DNA from: Astragalus membranaceus
Lineage: Eukaryota; Streptophyta; Magnoliopsida; Fabales; Fabaceae
DNA length: 64,000 nucleotides
Assembly: GCA_039519185.1 (NCBI GenBank)
Contig: CM076854.1
Coordinates: forward strand, 152,860,736-152,924,735
Direction: 5' to 3'
This document shows, piece after piece, positions 55,346 to 64,000 of the stretch. The first letter of the stretch is position 1; every line of letters starts with the position of its first letter. A model generated the notes under the pieces. It was not told the origin of the DNA, ran no database searches, and saw nothing but the letters and a program-made list of their open reading frames with translations. The position numbers were made by a program, and so were the translations under genes.

Positions 55346-55485
55346 TAGTTACGTTCTTGGGGTTCAAGAAAATCTGGGAAACACAAGAGTGTGTAAGGTG
55401 TGTGAATTTTTGTGAGTTTTAATCAGAGTGACAGATTCTTGGGTTAAAGCGAAACAATGTGTGAATTAGTTTTCAGTCCTTAACC

Positions 55486-56380
55486 ATGGCAGGAAGTCTA
55501 CCCACAAACATACCTAAACTAGATAGCAAAAGCTATGACAGATGGTGTATTCAAATGGAGGCAATTTTAGGCTTCCAAGACCTCTTTGAAATTGTGATAG
55601 AAGGGTTTGCAGAGCTGCCTGTAGAACCAACGGAGGCTGAAAGAGCCACCTACATTGAGAACAAGAGGAAAGATTGCAAGGGTAAGTATCTCATTCATCA
55701 AGGTTGTGATGAACCAAATTTTGACAAAACAGAAATGCCAAGACTTCTAAAGAAGCCTAGGATATTCTGAAAACCAGCTTTTTGGGTGATACTCAAGTAA
55801 AAAAGGTCAAGTTGAATGCTTTGAGAAAGCAATATGAGAACACTAAGATGAAGGATCAAGAGAAGATCTGTGATTACATTGCTAGACTTAGAGTTATCAC
55901 TAATGCAATGGGATTGAATGGTGAACAACTCACAAATCAGCAAATTTTTGAAAAGATCATACGTTCTTTAACTCAAAGATTTGGCTATATAGTTAACTCT
56001 ATTGAGGGCACTATGGATCTAGCAGCAGTGACCGTTGAACAACTTCAAAGCACCTTAGAGGCCAAGGAAATTCATCTAAATGAGATGGAAGGAGGTGATA
56101 GAGGGAAGGAGACAGCCTTCCAAGCCAAATCCTCTAAGTCAAACTGGTCTAAGGGCAAGAAGAAGTCTAATGGCAAAGGAAATTAGAACTCTAACAAGGG
56201 AAAGGGCAAAGATTCTGAATCCTCAAAAGGAGGACGGTCTAGTAGCTCTAAATGTAAGAAAGAACCTACTGATAAGAAGAAGATTCAGTGCTGGAACTGT
56301 GAGAAATTTGGGCACTATGCCAGTGACTGTTGGTCAAAGGCAAAGAAGGAGACAAGGAAGAGGAAGCCAATGTGGCTCGG
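55486..56380 (+). pseudogene. gag: Copia gag with zinc knuckle, frame-broken
   Basis: Starts MAGSLPTNIPKLDSKSYDRW (UBN2-type copia gag). The first frame ends at 55,770 after a slip near 55,745. It resumes at 55,782 with LNALRKQYENTKMKD, YIARLRVITNAMGLNGEQL and IIRSLTQRFGYIVNSIEGTM, then meets an in-frame TAG at 56,184-56,186. A Lys/Ser-rich linker and the CCHC knuckle CWNCEKFGHYASDCW (56,291-56,335) follow, in a frame that later shifts. Non-functional, but the knuckle residues are intact. Confidence 0.88.
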
Positions 56381-58780
56381 GAATATGATTCAGATTCTGA
56401 CCCTGTGGCTTTCACAGCTGTTAATGATGATTTTGAATGGGTGGCATTCATGATCATCACAGGTGATGGCAAGACAGTGGTGGACATATGGTATTTGGAC
56501 ACTGTGTGTTCAAATCACATGACTGGTAACAGAGATTGGTTGATCAATTTTGATCCAACCAAGAAAACCTCCATTAAGTGTGTTAATAACAAGAGTATGG
56601 TGGTTGAGGGAATGGGTGATATACTCATTCAAAGGGCAGATGGCACACTACAAGAATTTCTGCGTTTACCGGCGGCCAAAATCCGCCGGTAATGACAAAA
56701 ATCCGCCGGAAATTGGGCATTACCGGTGGATTTTTTCCGCCGGAAAGGCGCCGGAAATTCACCCGCAGGTAACGGTTACCGGCGGATAATCCGCCGGTAA
56801 ACTATTGCCGTTTAAATTCAAAATCCGCCGGTAATATATCATATCCGCTGGTAATTATTTTTATTATAATAAAAAAAACGTTTTAAATTCGTTTATTTTA
56901 AAAAAATAATTTTATTATTATTTGTTAATTAAAATATTTTTTTTAATTCATATTAAAACAGTTTTTAATTCGTTTATTTAAAAAAATAGTATTATTATTA
57001 TTCGTTAATTAAAAATAATTTGTTTTTAATTTTACGACAAAATAACTAATAATTTTTCGATTTTTAACTAATAAATAAAATAATTCGTATTTTAAAAATC
57101 TCAAAATTTTGAGATAATTATTATTATACAAATAGTGTAAACATAATTTAATTATTACAGAATAAATAAAATTTAATTTATTTTTGTAAAAAACTTATAA
57201 TTTATAATAACACCAACAAATACATTTAATAACAAATAAATTTGTTAACTAACCGGTAATGCAGTGACTAAACTCCAAACTAACAACTCCAAAGTGGCAA
57301 CTCCAAAGTGGCAACTTCAATCAACTGCAAAACAAATAATAACAAAAAATATTAAACAACACATATTTAAAAATTAAATATTAACTAAAACAATCCAAAT
57401 TTAGTTAAAAAACATACCTTAAACAAAACTGACTTCGAAAAGAGTGAATCGAGAGAAAATGAGAAGAAAATAGTGAGAGATTTGGGAGAAAAGAGTGAGA
57501 TTTAGGAGAAAAGAGAGAGATTTCGGAGTAGAGAGTGAAAAGTGAGTGAAGAGGAAGTGAGGAAGGGTTGGAATATATAAGGGAAGAGGCGCCAACGGCT
57601 ATATTCGAAAATCCGCCGGAAATTATGCTTACCGGCGGATATTATGTTTACCGGCGGATACTAACGGATATTTCCCAACGGTCAGAATGTACCGGTGGAT
57701 AAACTAGCATTACCGGTGGATTTTAAAAATATCGGCGGATTTTGAATTTTTAAAATGTGAATAATATCCGCCGGTAATAGGCGTTACCGGCGGATTGTTT
57801 GGCGTGTTGTTACCGGCGGATATTATGTTGCTTACCGGCGGATTTTCAAAATTTAAATAATAATATTTTTTAAAAGCGGCGGATATATCCGTCGGTAATT
57901 GCAATTACCGGCGGATTTTTTTTTTAAAATTTTGCGTAAAATATATCCGCCGGTAAGTGAACAAAATCCGCCGGTAATTTAGCAGTCGAAATATAATCCA
58001 CCGGTAACCTTGTCAAATCCGCCGGTAAGATACTGGGGGATCCAGGCCGCCGGTGACGTACCAAAATCCGCCGGTAATTTACCGGCGGACTAAATCCGCC
58101 GGAAATTGCCCGCCGGAAATGACTGAAATTCTGGTAGTGGCAAGACTGTGTTGATTGGGAATGTGTGGTACATTCCCAACATGAGAAGCAATCTCATTAG
58201 TGTTGGACAGCTAGTTGAAAGGGGATTTTCAGTGACAATCAAGGACAACAAGCTGAAGCTCTATGACACAAGGGAGAAACTGGTCCTATCCTCACCACTA
58301 TCTAAGAACAGAACATTCAGAACCAGCCTAGAAGTTGCAGAAGCAGAATGCCTCAATGCAACAGCAGCTGATTCAGAAAGTTTCCTATGGCATCAAAGGT
58401 ATGGACATCTAAATTTTAGAAGTCTATCTTTATTGAATGCTAGGGAACTAGTTTGTGGCATGCCTAAGACTGTTTTACCAGAAAAGACTTGTACTGTATG
58501 TCTAGTTGGTAAACAGCCTAGGCAAAAGTTTAAATCAGGCCTAAAAGGAAGAACTAAGGATGTGCTAGGTGCTTACATTTTGATATTTGTGGTCTTTTTG
58601 AGGTACAATCTGTTGGACGTAACAAGTACTTCATTACTTTTGTGGATGAGTACTCAATGATGCTTTGGATGCATCTAATCAAGGCCAAGAGTGAAGCTCT
58701 TGAAGTTTTTAAGAGATTCAAGGCAATGGCTGAAAAACAGAGTGGCAAGGGCAATTAAGATCCTAAGGACTGATGGTGGA
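56330..58780 (+). pseudogene. pol: Copia pol part 1: protease and integrase N-terminus, split by CACTA
   Basis: Protease region contains IWYLDTVCSNHMTGN (about 56,490-56,530). The family motif is D-S/T-G-C, so the catalytic Gly is Val here and the protease is probably dead. The frame runs into the CACTA element after QRADG and resumes at 58,143 with KTVLIGNVWYIPNMRSNLIS. Then come the GAG-pre-integrase zinc finger (FLWHQRYGHLNFRSL ... CTVCLVGKQ) and integrase FITFVDEYSMMLWMHL and LRTDGGGEY. Frameshifts near 58,575 and a one-base G insertion near 58,757 separate these pieces. The last codons abut the solo LTR. Confidence 0.88.
56646..58139. mobile_element. Non-autonomous CACTA element (1494 bp, TSD GCA)
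   Basis: Starts CACTACAAGAATTTCTGCG and ends GAAATTCTGGTAGTG; GCA flanks both sides (56,643-56,645 and 58,140-58,142). Both arms are packed with TTACCGGCGGATTTT / AAAATCCGCCGGTAAT subterminal repeats (more than 15 copies); the centre (56,870-57,540) is extremely AT-rich. No transposase frame. It interrupts a Gly codon-Lys codon boundary of copia pol. Confidence 0.95.
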
Positions 58781-58789
58781 GGTGAATAT

Positions 58790-61228
58790 TGTAACGCCCC
58801 AAAATAACTGATTAATTTATTTAATTAATTATGTTAGTTGTTAAGTGATAATAATATAATAGTACATTTGGTTGTGTGTTATAATATAATTTATGTCATA
58901 TTATGCGAGGGGGTTAATATTAGTGAGAAGTGAAGTGTTAAAAGAAAAAAGGGCTCGGGTTAAGTCGCATAAGCTAAGTAGAAAGGCCCATGAGATTAAC
59001 TAAGTATAAATAGTTAATTTTTAGGGTCTTGCTCACATAATTAGAAAGAAAAAAAAAACCAAAGTTGAGAGTGAGAGAGAGGGTAGGCGCGCGGCTAGGA
59101 GAGCAAGGAAGAGGGAAAGGAGGCGCACAAGGAGGGGGAGGGAGCTCTAGGGCAAGGATCTTCGATTTCTACAAACTAAGGTAAGGGTGGGGTTCTATCT
59201 ATCTAATGGGTTATATGAATGTCTCTATGTGGGGTGGTTAATGGAACCCTAGGTGATTAAGATTAGAGAACCTTAGTTTTAAGGATTGATTATGTTTGAT
59301 GATGAATATATGTGCTTAAAAGTGTTTAAACATGAATTGACGATGTCCAAGCATGATTGATGATGATTGTATGTGATTGGTGATGATTAAATGTGTTTTG
59401 ACGGTGATTAAATGTGATTAATGGTGTTTAGACATGATTGGTGATGATTAACATGTTTGATGATGATTTGGATGTGATCGTTGGTGTTTGGTGTTGTGTG
59501 TTGTTGATTTTAAACAAAATTTCTGGTCGTAGAGCGCATAGGACGCATTCTGCGTGTATTCTGGAAACAATCTAGCAGTCCGAAAATTATGTGGTTTACC
59601 TTTTAAGAAACTAGACTTAATGCTTGTTAATTTGGCGCTAGTTTGGTTGCATTTGGAGTTGTATATCTCGAGTTAAAGGTGTTGCAAGTTAGGTTAAAAT
59701 TCTGGAAACGATCTGAGTATAGGTTCGGCTATACAGTAACTGGGAACAATCTAGTGGTCCGAAAGTTATGTGGTTTACCTTTTTAGAAACTAGACTTAAT
59801 GCTTGTTAATTTGGCACTAGTTTGGTTGCATTTGGAGTTGTATAGCTCGAGTTATAGGTGTCACAAGTTATGTTAAAATTCTGGAAACAATCTGGATATA
59901 GGTTCGGTATTTCGTGTATAACGTTTTCGTTTGAACTCCGTTTTGAATGATTCTTGATTCATTGAAGTCTACACTCAGTTTGTTTCGGGTTAGGCTCAAG
60001 TCCCATGTCATTTGACTGAGTTTTGATAATTCTAGAGGTGACTCAAGCTAGGTCATGTTTGCTGTCACTGTTTTTGCTGTCACTGTAAACAATTTTGTTT
60101 TCGCAATATCTTTTGATCCGGGAATCCGATTTGAACGTTCTAAAATGTTTTGGAAAGCTTATTCAGAGACCTAACTTAATATTCTATTTTTAAGGCAAAA
60201 AGTGACTGTTTCTGGTGTCGTTAATTTTTAAGCGTGTCTGTTGATTTAATGGTTAAGTGTCGGCTGCTTGTCTGTGGTTGTTGATAGCTGGGCGCCCGTG
60301 GGGCTGCCCGGTAGGTGCTGTCCTAGGTGTTGTCAATTAAAATGATGTTGAGTATGTGATTAAGCCAAATTGTTGTGATGTTGCAAATTGTGGTGATGTG
60401 GCCAAAGCGCTATAAATTGTTAAGTTGTAATTGTTGACGACGATGTTGTTGTGATTTGGTGTCGTAGGCCTATGGCCAGTGTTGTGTATTGCGTCGTTGT
60501 AATGATTTTATGTCGTAGGCCTATGGCCAGTGTGGTGATTTACGTTGTTGTTGTGCCGATATGTGATTGTGTTGACATGTTGTGCATACCCGTTGCGTCG
60601 CATGCATATCATGTGGATTAGGCTTCGGCCAGCGTTGTGGATTAGGCTTCGGCCAGCGTTGTGGAATAGGCTTCGGCCAGTGTTGTGATTTAGGCCTATG
60701 GCCAGCGTTGTGACTTGGTACTGCATGCATGTGCATTCCATACTGCATGATTGACTAGTGAAATTATATGACTATTGTGACGAGATGAATGTGATGACCT
60801 GACCGAATGCATATTGCTTTTCATACGATTTATTAGATAGTGTGATATCTCACCCCTTCTGTTTGAATGTTACCCTATGTTGGTAACGTGCAGGTAATAG
60901 CGAATGAAGGCGGAGTACCTTCATATAGTCGGGTCGATGTCGTCGCTCTGATACGTAGCACTCGGGGGGATGAACGCTCAATTATATTCCTTATGTCGTT
61001 ACATTTGTTGAACTTAAGTTTATGGCCGTTATGACTATTCACGTTGTGAACCTTTTGGAATTTTATCGTTAAGTTGAATCCTTAATTTTCCGCTGCATGT
61101 TAAATGAAAGTCAGTTATTTTGAAGTATGATTTCGTTGGCGAATTTCAGTTGAAAACTGTAGCACTCAAAATGATTTTTGAAACTCTGATTTATTTAGTA
61201 ATTTGCCGGGTAGATTTTTGGTGTTACA
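58790..61228 (+). repeat. Solo LTR (2439 bp, TSD AATAT), Ty3/gypsy-like
   Basis: Ends TGTAACGCCCCAAAATAACT and TTTTTGGTGTTACA (inverted TGTAAC/GTTACA). AATAT at 58,785-58,789 and 61,229-61,233. Size and ends suggest a chromovirus such as Tekay, but no internal region is present to prove it. It contains two 165- to 175-bp direct repeats with TCTGGAAACAATCT(A/G) words (59,560-59,900) and four to five GGCCTATGGCCAG or GGCTTCGGCCAG repeats (60,468-60,710). A host frame interrupted at GGGEY resumes as TSNEFEEFC. Confidence 0.93.
60465..60715. repeat. GGCC(T/C)ATGGCCAG / GGCTTCGGCCAG tandem array in solo LTR
   Basis: TAGGCCTATGGCCAGTGTTG and TTAGGCTTCGGCCAGCGTTG recur about six times with periods of roughly 27-55 bases. 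Minus-strand frames across it (HNAGRSLI repeats) are artefacts of the array. Confidence 0.8.
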
Positions 61229-61233
61229 AATAT

Positions 61234-63546
61234 ACCTCAAATGAGTTTGAGGAATTCTGCTCTAAGGAAGGAATCATTCATGAAGTGACATCTCCTTATA
61301 CACCACAACACAATGGCTTGGCAGAAAGGAGAAACAGAAGCATATTGGATATGGCCAGGAGTGTGCTAAAATAGAAGCAGTTGCCTCATAAGCTATGGGG
61401 AGAAGCTGTGATGACAGTCACTTACTTATTGAAAAAATGTCCTACTAAGAAGTTGAATGGGAAGGTGCCTGAGGAAGTTTGGCTAGGAAAAAAGCCTAGT
61501 GTATCTCATCTAAGGGTGTATGGTTCCTTGTGCTATGGTCACATTCCTGATGCTACTAGAAAGAAACTTGAAGACAAGAGTAAACCTCTTATCTTAGTTG
61601 GTTATCATCCTACTGGTGCTTATAGGTTGTATAATCCTACTAATGATAATGTTGAAATTAATAGAGATGTTGTTGTCTTGGGGGATGAAAGCTGGGATTG
61701 GCAAAAATTAAACCAAACCAGCTCTCAACCCTCTGTGACAGTGAATCTGGAACCTATTGAGAAGGGGACAGAACCTGTAATTGTTCCTAATGATGATGAC
61801 AGTGAAGATGAACAAGCTAAGGAGGTGGCAGAACCTAGACCTCAAGGCATAGACAGATGCCTAGAAGATTTGATGACTATGAGGTGAACAATGATGCTGA
61901 AGTCACCAATGAAGGTGATTTAGTACAGTTTGCTATGCTGGCTGATGCAGAGCCAGTTGGTGTCAAAGAGGCCTTATATGACAAGGCTTGGAAGGGTGCA
62001 ATGGTAGAGGAACTAAAGTCCATTGAAAAGAATGATACTTGGGAGCTGGCCAAGTTACCTCAAGGCCAGAAATCTATAGCTGTGAAGTGGGTATTCAAGT
62101 TGAAACTCAATCCAGAAGGCAAGACAGTGAAGCACAAGGCCAGGTTAGTGGCCAAAGGCTCCCAACAAAGGGAAGGCTTTGATTTCATAGAAGTTTTCTC
62201 TCCTGTTGCGAGACATGAAACAATCAGACCAGTGATTGCTCTTGCTTGCAGCAGAGCTTGGCCATTGTTTCACCTAGATGTGAAATCTGCTTTTCTTAAT
62301 AGGCCATTAGAAGAAACAGTCTATGTGGACCAGTCACCTGGTTTTGAAGCCAGAGGCAAGGAGGACGGGGTATACAAGTTGAATAAGGCCATATATGGGC
62401 TGAAGCAAGCACTTAGGGCTTGGAATAAGAGAATTGACAAATTTTTCTTAGACCTAGGCTTTCTTCTGCCTTATATAGAGCCCATATAAAGCCTAGGTCT
62501 AAGACAAATTTTTCTTAGACCTAGGCTCTATATAAGGCAGAAGAAAGAACCTGATCTGCTTATTGTGTGCCTATATGTTGATGATTTGCTTGTTACAGGA
62601 AGCAACAAGGCTGAAATCTCAGAATTCAGGCAACAGATGCAGTCAGAGTTTGAGATGACTGATATGGGAAGATTATCCTACTTCCTAGGGCTGGAACTTG
62701 CTTATACAGAACAAGGACTGATACTACATCAATCTAAGTATGCTAAAGACATCCTAAAGAGGTTCAATATGCTGGATCAACCCAACAAGCACTCCTGCAG
62801 ATGGCAGTGTGCATATGATTGTAGAAGAGCATGAGGAGGTGGATCCTACAATGTATAGAGGCATTATTGGCTCACTAAGGTACCTATGTCACACTAGGCC
62901 AGATATCTGTTATGCTACTGGTTTAGTGAGCAAACACATGAACAAACCTTTGAAGCCTCATTTGCTTGTTGCAAAGAGAGTTCTAAGGTACATTAAAGGT
63001 ACTCTACACTATGGCATACTATTTCCTAAGGGAGAGGGCAGCAGAGGATCAGAATTAGTAGGCTATTCTGATTCAGATTGGTGTGGGGATAAGGCTGACA
63101 GGAGAAGCACAAGTGGGTATTTGTTCAAGTTTAATGGAGCCCCAATCTCATGGAGCTCCAAGAAACAGAGTGTAGTGGGATTATCTAGTTGTGAGGCTGA
63201 ATATGTAGCAGGCTCAGCTGCTGCTTGCCAAGCTAACTGGCTTGATTCTCTAATGGAAGAACTACTGCTAAGGGGAAAACAACTAATCAGGCTACTGATT
63301 GATAACAAGTCAGCAATCAACTTAGCTAAAAATCCCATCTCTCATGGGAAAAGCAAACATATAGAGACTCGTTTTCGCTACCTAAGAGACCAGGTGAACA
63401 AAAAGAAGCTACAACTAGACTACTGTCCTACAAATGAGCAACAGGCAGACATACTCACTAAGGCAGTCAAAGGGGAACAGTTTGTGAAGCTGCGAAGGAA
63501 GGATGTTATTTTACTAATTCTGAGTTGGTATGACAGAAAACCCTAA
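61234..63546 (+). pseudogene. pol: Copia pol part 2: integrase C-terminus, RT, RNase H
   Basis: After the solo LTR: FCSKEGIIHEVTSPYTPQHN and AERRNRSILDMARSVLK with TAG at 61,372-61,374, then LPHKLWGEAVMT and VSHLRVYGSLCYG (integrase C-terminus). A frameshift lies near 61,860. RT begins about 61,975 (KWVFKLKLNPEGKTVKHKAR, HLDVKSAFLNRPLEE), is broken by the 67-bp foldback insertion at 62,437-62,503, and resumes with CLYVDDLLVTGSN (active site YVDD) and MGRLSYFLGLELAY. Another frameshift near 62,800, then RNase H intact to the end (YSDSDWCGDKADRRSTSGY, SSCEAEYVAGSAAACQANW, DNKSAINLAKNPISHGKSKH, QQADILTKAVKGEQF). At least three frame lesions and one stop. Confidence 0.92.
62436..62547. repeat. 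Template-switch foldback in copia RT
   Basis: The 25-base block beginning GACAAATTTTTCTTAGACCT occurs at 62,436-62,460 and 62,503-62,527. Between them is an inverted copy of the following sequence: CTTTCTTCTGCCTTATATAG at 62,458 mirrors CTATATAAGGCAGAAGAAAG ending at 62,547. An inverted copy of CTTAGACCTAGGC is also present. The net insertion is 67 bases, which shifts the frame and produces a stop. Confidence 0.9.
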
Positions 63547-64000
63547 ATGCTTAGACTCTAATTTTTTTGAAATAAAAGTACCTGTTGTAAAGTTAGGGTT
63601 TAGAAAGAATTAGGTCAATATGACCGTTGAAAAGAAGTAGCAGAAGATAAGCTGGAAATCAGTACAAGCTGTTATAGTGGTTAAGGGTTTGTTGAGAGAA
63701 ACTCAACAAACTTGTAAAAACCCTATATATAGATAGTGTAAAGCATACACAATATGAATGAAAAAATAACACTGTGAATACAGAAGTGTAAAATTAGAAA
63801 AGGAAAATATAATACAACGTTTTGTTCCCTTGCATCCTCGTTTCTTTTCATCGGCGTTCTTCGTTCATTCTTTCTCATCTTCGTTCCTTCTGGGTTTCGC
63901 ATCGAACATCATCGTCTTCTCACCATCTTCGTTCTCTCAGTTGCTGTGTTCTAACCTGCATGAGCAAAGGTTTGCAACCTGCAATTAAAGAAATAGAAGC
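63504..64000 (+). repeat. Copia 3' LTR (partial, 497 of ~766 bp)
   Basis: Identical start to the LTR at 54,562 and about 97.5% identical over the visible part by eye. Cut by the end of the window. Confidence 0.93.

Larger units (their letters stand above)
54562..64000 (+). mobile_element. Ty1/copia element with both LTRs, two nested insertions
   Basis: 5' LTR 54,562-55,327, PBS 55,331, gag from 55,486, pol to 63,546, polypurine tract GAAGGAAGGA at 63,494-63,503, 3' LTR from 63,504 cut by the window end. Comparing the 497 aligned LTR bases by eye I count 12 substitutions and one 1-base gap. Removing the CACTA (56,646-58,139) and solo LTR (58,790-61,228) plus one TSD copy each leaves a standard copia element of about 5.3 kb within the window. 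AATAT at 54,557-54,561 would be the left TSD. Confidence 0.93.

Noticed and set aside
60508..60748. Minus-strand frames with HNAGRSLI-type repeats
   Set aside because: Produced by the GGCC(T/C)(A/T)(T/C)GGCC tandem array of the solo LTR.

Overview
This window looks like repeat-rich, non-genic chromatin from a plant nuclear genome. It is most likely a legume, because the Ogre/Tat, Athila/Cyclops-like and SIRE/Maximus-like retroelements with their typical legume end sequences dominate. Base composition is AT-rich. I found no convincing single-copy host gene, no rRNA or true tRNA gene, and nothing bacterial. Nearly all coding capacity belongs to transposable elements, most of them broken and several nested up to three deep. 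All assignments come from reading motifs, termini and target-site duplications (TSDs) by eye. Family names are recognition, not database results.

Layout. 1-13,541: a minus-strand Athila-type Ty3/gypsy element (env-position ORF, long intact pol frame, one LTR at about 11.9-13.5 kb). It is split by a plus-strand Ogre/Tat element (3,949 to about 11,930: LTR, PBS, gag, decayed pol, no 3' LTR). 13,542-18,836: 3' part of a SIRE/Maximus-like copia element (decayed pol, PPT, 3' LTR with an ATCGAT motif array). 18,837-26,540: decayed LTR-like DNA with a minisatellite, a 5'-truncated LINE (22.0-23.9 kb), then unrecognised AT-rich DNA. 26,548-28,120: a non-autonomous Mutator-type element with a roughly 10-bp TSD. 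28.5-32.4 kb: SINEs, a hairpin MITE-like element, a small LTR (TRIM-like) element carrying one SINE in each LTR, and a second foldback MITE.

32,675-35,186: non-autonomous CACTA element (TSD AAC) holding an Ogre-type solo LTR (TSD ACGGC). 35.8-45.7 kb: a large decayed CACTA element with a TNPD-like transposase, a Ptta/En-Spm accessory gene and a Ulp1-like cysteine protease domain with all catalytic residues in place. Its transposase is split by an Athila-type solo LTR (TSD CCATC). 45.9-47.4 kb: short TGTTGG...CCAACA LTR elements. 47,629-52,448: CACTA element (TSD GTA) holding a 3.9-kb Ogre-type LTR and leader. 53.9-54.5 kb: an RNase H-like retroelement remnant with a 153-bp CACTA-like MITE. 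54,562-64,000: a copia element with both LTRs (the 3' one cut by the window edge). It was hit by a CACTA element (56,646-58,139, TSD GCA) and by a 2.4-kb solo LTR (58,790-61,228, TSD AATAT), both of which left the host reading frame recoverable around the insertion.

The biology is therefore insertion history rather than a gene system. The most interesting items are the Ulp1-bearing CACTA element, the deletion that appears to have fused Ogre to Athila, a GC-richer foreign-looking segment inside an Ogre LTR, tandem hairpin modules in Ogre LTRs, the ATCGAT array of the SIRE-type LTR, and a template-switch foldback in a copia reverse transcriptase. I saw no clear sign of a previously undescribed biological system.
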